The position numbers and the translations under genes are program-made. From Planctomycetota bacterium (GTDB taxonomy: Bacteria; Planctomycetota; PUPC01; JACPCR01), in the NCBI GenBank assembly GCA_030740295.1, contig JASLXP010001293.1, forward strand, positions 1 to 11,193: DNA of 11,193 nt. The letters are read 5' to 3'. Below the pieces are notes generated by a model. The model saw only the letters and a program-made list of their open reading frames with translations. It was not told the DNA's origin and ran no database searches. Numbering within the stretch: position 1 is the first letter of the stretch; every line of letters begins with the position of its first letter. Below are positions 1-7,183 of this stretch, in pieces.

Positions 1-84
1 GGAGGAAGTGGTCTGAGGGTCGTCCGCATTCTGGAAGCTGCGACTCAGTCCATGGTAGAGAAGGGGCGGCCGATAGAGCTGTAA
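1..84 (+). CDS. C-terminal end of a probable Gfo/Idh/MocA-family oxidoreductase (partial)
   Basis: An open frame enters from the left edge and stops at TAA 82-84. It encodes 27 residues beginning GGSGLRVVRIL and ending KGRPIEL. The pattern of Gly-Leu-Arg-Val-Val, then Ile-Leu-Glu-Ala-Ala, then a short tail ending in Pro-x-Glu-Leu is typical of the last helix of Gfo/Idh/MocA NAD(P)-dependent sugar dehydrogenases. These enzymes oxidise sugars or nucleotide sugars and are common in polysaccharide loci. Only three bases separate its stop from the ATG of the epimerase gene, so the two are almost certainly co-transcribed. The family call rests on a short tail; that it is the 3' end of a coding gene is more secure than the family. 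Confidence 0.55.
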   Translation, partial: GGSGLRVVRILEAATQSMVEKGRPIEL

Positions 85-87
85 TTC

Positions 88-975
88 ATGAAAATTCTCT
101 TAACGGGTGCGACAGGGTTTCTGGGATCGAATCTTGTTCCCTCTCTGCTTCGCGATGGGCATGAGGTGACTGCCCTCGGACGGAGCGAGCGCAGGAGCGT
201 TGTCGAATCCATGGGCTGCCGCTTTGTTGGTGCGGATCTGGCGGATGGCGAGCCCGTCCCTCCCTGCGGTGAACATGACGTGGCCATTTTTCTGGCGCTC
301 TCTTCAAACCATCATGGCTGGCCGGATAAGGCGCACGACGTCATCGGAGTGAATGTGCTCGGAGCGTCCAAGTTTGCCGAAGCCGCCCGCAGGGCCGGTG
401 TCCGGCGGCTTCTTCATACTTCGAGTGGCAGTGTGTACTGGCACGCGTATGAAGCCATCAAAGAAGATGCTCCTCTCCGTTCAGACAATCTTTATTCTCT
501 AAGCCAGAAGGCCGGTGAAGATTTCGTCCGGCTGTATGAACCATATTTTGATGTCGTCGTCTTTCGCGTCTTCTACCTTTACGGTCCCGGCCAGAGCGGA
601 CGCTTGATTCCAAACATCGTTCAAAAGGTCGCAGACGGCACGCCGATAGATCTTCAGCCGCGCACCGCCAATGAAGAAGAAACAGACGGCCTGGAGGTAA
701 GCGTCACCTATGTGGACAATGCCGTGCAGATATTGAATTCTCTCATACATTCTTCGTTCAAAGGGACGGTAAACTTTGCCGGCCCGGAAACGGTCAGCAT
801 CCGCCGGCTCGCAGAAACCGCCGGCGGGATACTCGACAAACAGCCCGATTTCCGGATAAGCAACGAACCCCGTGCAGGAAATATGATCGCGGATACAGCC
901 CTGCTGCAAAGCCTTGTCTCGCTCCCTCCTGAGTCTTTCGAATCCTGTCTGGGAAAAGCCATTCAGCATGGATGA
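88..975 (+). CDS. NAD-dependent epimerase/dehydratase (extended SDR)
   Basis: A complete 295-residue extended short-chain dehydrogenase/reductase that probably acts on a nucleotide sugar in the cytoplasm. The Rossmann nucleotide-binding motif GATGFLG is at residues 7-13. An Asp follows the second-strand region at residue 50. The active-site Ser motif TSSGSVY is at 111-117, and the catalytic Tyr-x-x-x-Lys is Y137/K141 in YSLSQK. The FRVFYLYGPG segment (159-168) is the usual epimerase strand and loop. The C-terminal substrate domain is somewhat shorter than in 310-340-residue UDP-sugar epimerases. Sugar specificity cannot be read from the sequence. The ATG at 88 is chosen because it starts directly at the first Rossmann strand (MKILLTGATG) and lies three bases after the upstream stop. 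Its 3' end overlaps the next gene by 8 bases, indicating translational coupling. Confidence 0.9.
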   Translation: MKILLTGATGFLGSNLVPSLLRDGHEVTALGRSERRSVVESMGCRFVGADLADGEPVPPCGEHDVAIFLALSSNHHGWPDKAHDVIGVNVLGASKFAEAARRAGVRRLLHTSSGSVYWHAYEAIKEDAPLRSDNLYSLSQKAGEDFVRLYEPYFDVVVFRVFYLYGPGQSGRLIPNIVQKVADGTPIDLQPRTANEEETDGLEVSVTYVDNAVQILNSLIHSSFKGTVNFAGPETVSIRRLAETAGGILDKQPDFRISNEPRAGNMIADTALLQSLVSLPPESFESCLGKAIQHG

Positions 976-1957
976 AACACCTCCACCCGAAAATAAAAAA
1001 CGCATCTCCATCATTACCCCGGCATTCAATGAAACCGAAAACCTGCCGGTTCTTTATGAGAAACTTCGGGAAATCCTGGAGCCCGAAGGAGAATGGGAAT
1101 GGGTCGTCGTAGACGATCACTCCAGCGATGAAACTTTCAAGATCTTGAAGGAACTCTCAGAAAAAGATCCTCGGGTGCGGGGGCTACGCTTGTCCCGAAA
1201 TTGCGGCTCACACATCGCGCTTACCTGCGGGCTCCATCACGCCCGTGGGGATTGCGCCATCATCATGGCGGCAGATATGCAAGACCCGCCGGAGGTCTTA
1301 CCCGAGCTCCTCAGAAACTGGGAAAAAGGCACACAGATTGTCTGGGCCGTCCGGGCAAAAAGAGAAGGAGAGAAGACTTCGACCATCGCCTTTGCCCGGC
1401 TGTTCTATTTCATGATGCGCCACTTCGTGGGGATTAGAGACATGCCCGCCAGCGGCGCGGATTTCGTTCTGATCGATCGGCTGGTGATGGATTCCTTTGT
1501 CCAGTTCAGAGAAAGCAACGTCAGCATCATGGCGCTGCTGACCTGGATGGGCTTTCGACAGGAATTCATTACCTATGACAAACAGGCCCGGATGCACGGA
1601 AGCTCCGGCTGGACACTTTCAAAGAAGATTAAACTCGTCCTCGATTCGGTGACCTCATTCACCTACCTGCCGATTCGCATCATGACCTATACCGGTTTCT
1701 TCATCGCTCTGGCAGGCTTTCTGTATGCCATCCACGTCATCGTATATTCTTTCATCGGCCACCCACCGCCGGGATGGGCATCCCTGATGGTCATCGTAAT
1801 TTTTCTGGGTGGACTGCAGATGCTGATGATGGGCATCCTGGGCGAATACGTCTGGCGCGCTTTGGATGAAGCCCGGCGCCGGCCCCGCTACTTGATCGAA
1901 GACGCCACCGAAGGACGGGACGAAATACTCAGAGATCCGGAAGATTACGGCAGGTAA
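968..1957 (+). CDS. Membrane-anchored family 2 glycosyltransferase, DPM1/GtrB-like
   Basis: A 329-residue GT-A enzyme that probably transfers a sugar from a nucleotide donor to polyprenyl phosphate on the cytoplasmic face. The family start is ISIITPAFNETENLP (13-27). The donor-binding Asp pair is in VVVDDHSSDET (46-56) and the metal-binding motif is AADMQDPPE (101-109). The acceptor-loop motif MHGSSGWTLSKK is at 209-220. Two C-terminal membrane segments follow at about 238-262 and 270-292, ending in GEYVWRALDEARRRPRYLIE, as in GtrB/ArnC proteins. A TTG at 914 is in frame, but the ATG at 968 gives the normal family N-terminus and an 8-base overlap with the epimerase stop. No strong Shine-Dalgarno sequence is seen, consistent with coupling. 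Donor and product are unknown. It resembles the 7180-8130 enzyme in architecture but not closely in sequence. Confidence 0.88.
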   Translation: MDETPPPENKKRISIITPAFNETENLPVLYEKLREILEPEGEWEWVVVDDHSSDETFKILKELSEKDPRVRGLRLSRNCGSHIALTCGLHHARGDCAIIMAADMQDPPEVLPELLRNWEKGTQIVWAVRAKREGEKTSTIAFARLFYFMMRHFVGIRDMPASGADFVLIDRLVMDSFVQFRESNVSIMALLTWMGFRQEFITYDKQARMHGSSGWTLSKKIKLVLDSVTSFTYLPIRIMTYTGFFIALAGFLYAIHVIVYSFIGHPPPGWASLMVIVIFLGGLQMLMMGILGEYVWRALDEARRRPRYLIEDATEGRDEILRDPEDYGR

Positions 1958-1970
1958 CCTCTGTGACGCA

Positions 1971-4361
1971 TTATTCCAGAGCTTTTACCTTCTTGCGGAT
2001 CTCTTCGACCTTTCCTTTAAGCGCGGGCGCCGGCTCTTTAGGATGGAGCAGTGGCGGCCTCTGTTTGTAGCTTCCGTTGTAAATTTTTTGGACCATCTGA
2101 ATCAGACTGGGAGAGAGATTCTTTTGAGCCCGGGCTCGCTGTACAAACATGCTCAGGCGTTTTCTCCACAGGGCATTCACACTTGCTGGTGTGGCCCCGC
2201 CCTGAGTGGAGATATACCATTCGATGACACCGACATTAAAAAGGCAGATCAGATCCTTGGGCGCCAAAGCAAGCGCCGACCGGGCGCTCTTCAAAGTCGC
2301 CGCATCCTGCCTGGCAGCCCATTGCTGGCGGCTGAGGTGGATATAGCTTTGGGCGAGCAGATTATCGCTCCAGACAATCTTGCTGTTCTTCGCCGCCTGA
2401 AGAAGTTCGACAGCTTTGGCATAGTCTCTTTGGAAAAAGGCGAAAATGCCTTCGAGGAAGCTCTCCGCCGCGCGAACGAATTTCAGATCTTTCTCTGAAT
2501 AAAAATTCTCCTTCATCCCTTCGAGTACTTTGAGCGCGCCTTCCCACTGTTGGTGATTTGTGGCAAAGTTCAGCACCTCAAGCCCCCGATGAACGCTCCT
2601 GATTCTTGCGAGACCCTCCCCGTACTTCGGCGCATCCTTGGGCAGAACGATGTGTTTCTTGACATAAATCACCGCGCTGGGGCCGAAGAACGCTAATTTG
2701 TAATCTGGAGATTTGTTGTACCAGTTTATCGTCGCGCGATGCCGGTGATTAATAAGCCAGACATCGCAGGGGAATCGTTTCAGAAAGCCAGGAACGTCAA
2801 AGCCTAATTCCCATGCCCGGTATACCTTGAACCAGGAATGAAAGGGAAAGTGCCTGGGATCAATCATCACTTTCACTTTGGGATACAGTCGCCACAATAA
2901 ATATCCACCGGAAACATAATCGTTACCGATGCGTCCGAAACTTTTAGGTTTGTCTTGACGAATTTCGGGAAAGAGAGAGGCCGAATATTTTTCCACATAG
3001 TCTGTCTCCTCCACCACGCTGTAATAACTGGTTCCAAAACCAATCCAACTGGCAATACCCGGGTTATCCACCCGGTCCTTGATGGCTCGTCCTGAAAGAA
3101 ACAGACAGTAAGCACAGACCAGTGAAGCGAGAATAGCATGCCCGCGTTGGGTGCGCGCCCAGGCCCATGAATCTCTTTTCGTCAGTAAATAAAGGAAGGT
3201 AAGAACGAAAACAATGCCACCAAAATAGCAGGTGCGCAGATAAGCGGAATAAAGAAGAGTGAGGCAGGTGTAAACAAAAATAATTGCCCAGTCGAAATTC
3301 TTCTTGAGAAACTCAGGAACGAGAAGCGAAAGCACCAGACCCCCACTGAATATCAGATACTCAACCAGATGCATGCGCCTCCCTACTTTGGTAAAGATGG
3401 ACAGGTAGGCTTCAATTGTCTTTTCATCTCCTTCATACCCAATCAACTGGCCAACCACCAGCTCTTTAAGATAAGGCCAGCCATAAGGAGTAAAAATAGT
3501 CAACGGAGCACACATCAACAGGGCGATCAACAGGTGTTTACGTACACGCGTCGGCAGCGCCAGATGCGGCGAGTAGAGAGAGTTTGCCATTTCCCCAATC
3601 CCCATGGCCCCCAGGAAGCCCATGCCTACGATAAACCCACCGTGGGTATTTGCCCAGATAATGGCCAGTACCGGATAAAGATAGCACAGCGTCCACGGCT
3701 CTCCTGATGCCGTTTTAAGGCCATACCACAGAGAGACCGCAAAGGTCATAAATACGAATGATAGAATTTCCGGCTTGATATAGGCAGCAGAAGAATAGGC
3801 CATCAGAAACGCAAGCAACGCTGCCATCCAGACCAGAGGATTCCAGAATATATTGCGTCTCCAGGCGACCAGCCCGATTGCAACAAAAAATAGTAAAAAA
3901 CAAATATAGCGGACGGCGAAAAGGGCAGGCAGGCCGCCAACCTGGTAAGTAAGGTAAAAAAATATTTCAGCAATCCACGCGCAATACATCGTAGCGACCG
4001 TTTTGGCGCCATGGGCGGGCGTCCATGAAAATGCTGTTTGATCCAGTACCAGAGTTCCTTCGTTCAGGAGATACCGGCCCATACCCATCTGCCACCAGAG
4101 GTCCGTATCCCGAACCGGCAGGGCAAGGAGAAGAGCCGCGGTAAAAATAATGATGCCAATGAGCGAGAAGACAACTATATGCGGCCATCCGATGGTTGTA
4201 GGGCCAAGGGGGCCCGTATCGGGTACTGGATATCCGGGCTCGGCCAACGAAGCGCCTGATCCAGAAAATTCGTCTGATGCGGGCTCCGAAGTGTTCAAAT
4301 CGGAACTCTTTTGCACATTCGGATCCTCAGAAATGCGGATAAATTCTCCTTGCTCGTCCAT
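1971..4361 (-). CDS. Large polytopic membrane protein, GT-C-like, with C-terminal TPR-like tail (paralogue A)
   Basis: A 796-residue protein that I cannot assign to a named family. Residues 1-60 are polar and probably disordered. About 11 hydrophobic segments follow between roughly 61 and 424. Just after the first is LPVRDTDLWWQMGMGRYLL (81-99), whose D85-x-D87 sits where GT-C glycosyltransferases carry their catalytic acidic motif. Other conserved spots shared with the upstream paralogue are NTHGGF (238-243), TPYG (291-294) and GQLIGYEGDEKTIEAYLSIF (304-323). Residues about 430-570 form a globular domain containing RIGNDYVSGGYLLWRLYP and KVMIDPRHFPFHSW. Residues about 590-720 are helical with a TPR-like look (QWEGALKVLEGMKENF, FFQRDYAKAVELLQAAK). 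It begins 5 bases after the stop of paralogue B with no clear ribosome site, so translation is probably coupled. Glycosyltransferase activity is inferred from topology and the acidic motif. Confidence 0.8.
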   Translation of the reverse strand: MDEQGEFIRISEDPNVQKSSDLNTSEPASDEFSGSGASLAEPGYPVPDTGPLGPTTIGWPHIVVFSLIGIIIFTAALLLALPVRDTDLWWQMGMGRYLLNEGTLVLDQTAFSWTPAHGAKTVATMYCAWIAEIFFYLTYQVGGLPALFAVRYICFLLFFVAIGLVAWRRNIFWNPLVWMAALLAFLMAYSSAAYIKPEILSFVFMTFAVSLWYGLKTASGEPWTLCYLYPVLAIIWANTHGGFIVGMGFLGAMGIGEMANSLYSPHLALPTRVRKHLLIALLMCAPLTIFTPYGWPYLKELVVGQLIGYEGDEKTIEAYLSIFTKVGRRMHLVEYLIFSGGLVLSLLVPEFLKKNFDWAIIFVYTCLTLLYSAYLRTCYFGGIVFVLTFLYLLTKRDSWAWARTQRGHAILASLVCAYCLFLSGRAIKDRVDNPGIASWIGFGTSYYSVVEETDYVEKYSASLFPEIRQDKPKSFGRIGNDYVSGGYLLWRLYPKVKVMIDPRHFPFHSWFKVYRAWELGFDVPGFLKRFPCDVWLINHRHRATINWYNKSPDYKLAFFGPSAVIYVKKHIVLPKDAPKYGEGLARIRSVHRGLEVLNFATNHQQWEGALKVLEGMKENFYSEKDLKFVRAAESFLEGIFAFFQRDYAKAVELLQAAKNSKIVWSDNLLAQSYIHLSRQQWAARQDAATLKSARSALALAPKDLICLFNVGVIEWYISTQGGATPASVNALWRKRLSMFVQRARAQKNLSPSLIQMVQKIYNGSYKQRPPLLHPKEPAPALKGKVEEIRKKVKALE

Positions 4362-4366
4362 ATCAG

Positions 4367-6886
4367 TTACTGATGCTTATTAATGATCTCGTTCAGACGT
4401 TGGCCGAGTGCGACTGCGGGCTCGTTCAGAGAGAGCAAAGGCGGCCGATCGTGATAAGTTTCGGCAAGAATCCCGTTGGCAATTCTAAGGACACTTTCCG
4501 GTATTGCTTTTTTCCCAGATGCGGCTCTTACGAATGCTTCGAGTTGCTTGCGCCAGGATTTTTCAATCTTGAGATCCTTGATATTTACGTCCTCTTTCTT
4601 TTCCTGAACAAACCATTCGATAACTCCGGCATTAAAGGAAGCAATCACATCCCTTGGCGCCAGCTTCAAAGCAGCCATTGCGCTCTTCAGGGCCTCTGTA
4701 TCCTGTTTTTTGTTCCATTGCTGCCTGCTTAACTGGATATAACTCTTCAGGAGAATGCCATCGCTCCAGATGATTTGGCTCTTTTGGGCGCCTTCCAGGC
4801 GGCCGACGGCCTCTTCGTAATCTCTCTGGACGAAAGCAAAAACCCCATTAAGAAAATCATCCGCCGCTTGCACAGACTTCAGGTCCTGCTCGCGCCAGAA
4901 GTTTTCCTTCATCCCGTTCAAGACGATCAGGGCGCCTTCCCAGTCATTTTTATTTAGAGCGAATTTCAATACCGAGAGCGCTCTGCCGGTAGACCGGATA
5001 CGCGGGAGCTCTTCGCCCCGGGTTGGGGCCCCCTCAATAAGCTTCACATGCTTTTTGACAAAGATGGCGGCGCGGGCTCCGTAGAAGGCCAGCTTGTATT
5101 CCGATGACACAGCAAACCAGTCAATAGGAGCTTTGTATCTGAAATTGATACACCAGACATCGCAGGAGTATTTCTTGCTATGAAGGAACTCCGGAATGTT
5201 GCGACCGGTAACGAAGCTTCGATATTCTCGGTACCAGGAATGGAACGGGAAATGCCGAGGATCTATCATCACTTTAGTGTCAGGGAAGAGGCGCCACATC
5301 AGATACCCTCCAGAAACGTAATCATTGCCAATACGCTTCGTTCCTGGCAGATATTGCTTTACGTATTCCGTTTCTTCGACCGCGTTGTAGTAGCCGATCC
5401 CGAACCCCATCCAGTCCGACCCTCTCGGTTTGTTGACGCGATCGTTTATGGCCTGGCTGGATAGATATACGGATGAGCCACAAGTGATAAAAGCAAGAAT
5501 GATGTAACTTAGGCTGCCGCTTATCGATATCCGGTGGGAAAGGAATAGGAAACAGACCAATGCACAAATCAGTGTAGTGCTTTGGAAATACGCTATGTCG
5601 CGCCAGAGATGCTCGGCACCTTGTCCCGTGTAATAGTCGACGTAGGTATGAACGCCCGCTGATTTAACCCGTAGATAGATATCCACCCATCCCCTGTAAA
5701 TGGCAACCAGCCCAGCAATAATGGTGAGGATCGCGCATGAAAGCCGTGGGTTTGCCCAGACCCGGGAGTCTTTTTGTGATAGAAGATAAAGGAATGTGAA
5801 TACAAAAATAATGCCGCCAAAGTAAGTCGTGCGAAGATAAACAGTATAAAGAAGCGTAAAGGCGACGTAATTTAAAATCAGCGCAAAATCTATACGATCT
5901 TTCAGTATTTGAGGCACCAGAAGCGAAAGGACCAGCCCGCCACTTACGATGAGATATTCAATTAAATGCATCTGGATGCCGACATCCGTAAATATAGACA
6001 GGTATGCCCCGATAGTTTTTTCGTCTCCCTCATAGCCAATTAACTGTCCGACAATAGTCTCCTTTATGTACATCGCCCCATAGGGGTTGATCAGGGTCAT
6101 GGCAAAGCACATGAATACCGCGAAAAATAGATGCTTCCGCACGCGGTGGGAGAGCGCGCAGTGAGGGGAAAAGAATGCATTGGCTGCTTCGCCTATTCCG
6201 ACCAGTATCAAGAAGGCAGTGCCGACCAGGAACCCACCGTGTGTGTTTACCCAGACCAACATGAGCACAGGAAAGCAATAGCACCACTTCCAAGGATCTC
6301 GTTTAGAAGATTTAATGCCCAGCCACAGCGCCATCGCGGCTGTCATATAAACAAATGAAAATATTTCAGGCTTGATATACCCCGCTGCGGAGTGGCTCAT
6401 CAGGAAGGCCACCAGGCACGCCAGCCAGACCATGGGGTGCCTCCAGATCCCGCGCTTCCAGGCAAAAAATGCCACCGCCTCAATGAACAGAATGAAACAG
6501 AAATAACGGAATGAAAAAAGTAAGGGCAACCCGCCAGCCAGATAGAGCAGATGGAAAAATATCTGGGCGATCCATGCGCAGTAGACAGTCGCCAGGGTTT
6601 TGGACCCGTGAGCAGGTGTCCATGAGAACACCGTTTGATCTACGGCCAGCTTTCCTTCTGTAAGCAGATACCGTCCCTGCGCCATCTGCCACCAGAGGTC
6701 GGCATCTCGAACTGGCAGGGCCAGAAGAACTGCTGCACTGAAGAGAACAAAAACAGCTAGAGCTACGATGACTGCGCCTGGCCATTGAGCCGGCAGAAAA
6801 TTCTCCTGGCCGGCAGCGTAAGAACCTTCCATGTCTTCATACGTGGCATTGGGGTCAGGCTGATCATCGAGTTCAGGGCTGCTCAT
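4367..6886 (-). CDS. Large polytopic membrane protein, GT-C-like, with C-terminal TPR-like tail (paralogue B)
   Basis: 839 residues from the ATG at 6886. It is a clear paralogue of the following gene: over the 80 residues from LPVRD onward I count 57 identities by eye. The Asp-x-Asp motif is in LPVRDADLWWQM (57-68). NTHGGF is at 214-219, NPYG at 267-270 and GYEGDEKT at 284-291. The globular domain with RIGNDYVSGGYLMWRLFP and KVMIDPRHFPFHSW covers about 518-615, and the TPR-like tail about 640-760. Unlike paralogue A it has about 77 extra residues (near 391-467) with further hydrophobic stretches. The start is uncertain. In-frame alternatives are ATG 6943 (858 residues) and GTG 7048 (893 residues). 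6886 is preferred because a weak purine-rich AAAGAAG lies upstream and the extra N-terminal residues look non-coding. It probably belongs to the same transcript as the GT2 gene upstream and may use the lipid-linked sugar that enzyme makes (inference). Confidence 0.8.
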   Translation of the reverse strand: MSSPELDDQPDPNATYEDMEGSYAAGQENFLPAQWPGAVIVALAVFVLFSAAVLLALPVRDADLWWQMAQGRYLLTEGKLAVDQTVFSWTPAHGSKTLATVYCAWIAQIFFHLLYLAGGLPLLFSFRYFCFILFIEAVAFFAWKRGIWRHPMVWLACLVAFLMSHSAAGYIKPEIFSFVYMTAAMALWLGIKSSKRDPWKWCYCFPVLMLVWVNTHGGFLVGTAFLILVGIGEAANAFFSPHCALSHRVRKHLFFAVFMCFAMTLINPYGAMYIKETIVGQLIGYEGDEKTIGAYLSIFTDVGIQMHLIEYLIVSGGLVLSLLVPQILKDRIDFALILNYVAFTLLYTVYLRTTYFGGIIFVFTFLYLLSQKDSRVWANPRLSCAILTIIAGLVAIYRGWVDIYLRVKSAGVHTYVDYYTGQGAEHLWRDIAYFQSTTLICALVCFLFLSHRISISGSLSYIILAFITCGSSVYLSSQAINDRVNKPRGSDWMGFGIGYYNAVEETEYVKQYLPGTKRIGNDYVSGGYLMWRLFPDTKVMIDPRHFPFHSWYREYRSFVTGRNIPEFLHSKKYSCDVWCINFRYKAPIDWFAVSSEYKLAFYGARAAIFVKKHVKLIEGAPTRGEELPRIRSTGRALSVLKFALNKNDWEGALIVLNGMKENFWREQDLKSVQAADDFLNGVFAFVQRDYEEAVGRLEGAQKSQIIWSDGILLKSYIQLSRQQWNKKQDTEALKSAMAALKLAPRDVIASFNAGVIEWFVQEKKEDVNIKDLKIEKSWRKQLEAFVRAASGKKAIPESVLRIANGILAETYHDRPPLLSLNEPAVALGQRLNEIINKHQ

Positions 6887-7179
6887 GCTCGGACTTCTTT
6901 GGGGCTCCAGGCGCCGCGGTCTCGGCTCCGCGACAGAGATCATTTGAGGCACACGTGTATCGGTGTGCGTGTATCTATAAGGCCTTGCTTCAATGGTTAG
7001 GTCGGATAGCCGGCCGCCGCTTAACTTGTCGCTGAGCGCCAAGACCACGTCAGGCCAAATGGGCGGCCATTATCCTTATTTTGACCTGCAACCCAAACCG
7101 GTTGAGACGGGAGGAATCGGGGCCTTTATGGCGCTGGTTTTCAACCTGCCCCCACAGTAATTGATCACAGGTCCTGTTA
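6887..7179. other. Intergenic or leader region between GT2 and paralogue B
   Basis: Up to 293 bases separate the GT2 stop from the preferred start of paralogue B, or 131 bases if GTG 7048 is used. No convincing small gene is visible. The - strand frame from 7048 to 6887 stays open but encodes a basic, compositionally odd stretch with no hydrophobic or family pattern. Two small inverted repeats occur: one around the GT2 stop codon (7157-7183) and a short CAACC/GGTTG pair near 7087-7102. Neither is followed by a T-run on the - strand, so I do not call a terminator. The region could hold a promoter for the two membrane-protein genes, but no clear -10/-35 pair was recognised. Confidence 0.5.
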
Positions 7180-7183
7180 TTAC
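7157..7183. repeat. Interrupted inverted repeat spanning the GT2 stop codon
   Basis: On the + strand GTAAT (7157-7161) pairs with ATTAC (7179-7183), and the inner arms ACAGG (7167-7171) and CCTGT (7173-7177) pair around a single base. Unequal bulges of five bases and one base separate the outer and inner arms. The stop codon of the GT2 gene (7180-7182 on the - strand) lies inside the outer arm. No poly-T follows in the direction of transcription. It could be a weak RNA structure, a protein-binding palindrome or chance. Confidence 0.35.

Noticed and set aside
914..967. An upstream TTG start extending the first GT2 by 18 residues
   Set aside because: The extension is encoded within the epimerase gene and looks like frame overlap. 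The ATG at 968 gives the usual family N-terminus.
2043..2498. A 151-codon + strand open frame inside paralogue A
   Set aside because: It is antisense to a gene with clear homology to its neighbour. It has no recognisable motif and arises from codon bias of the opposite strand.
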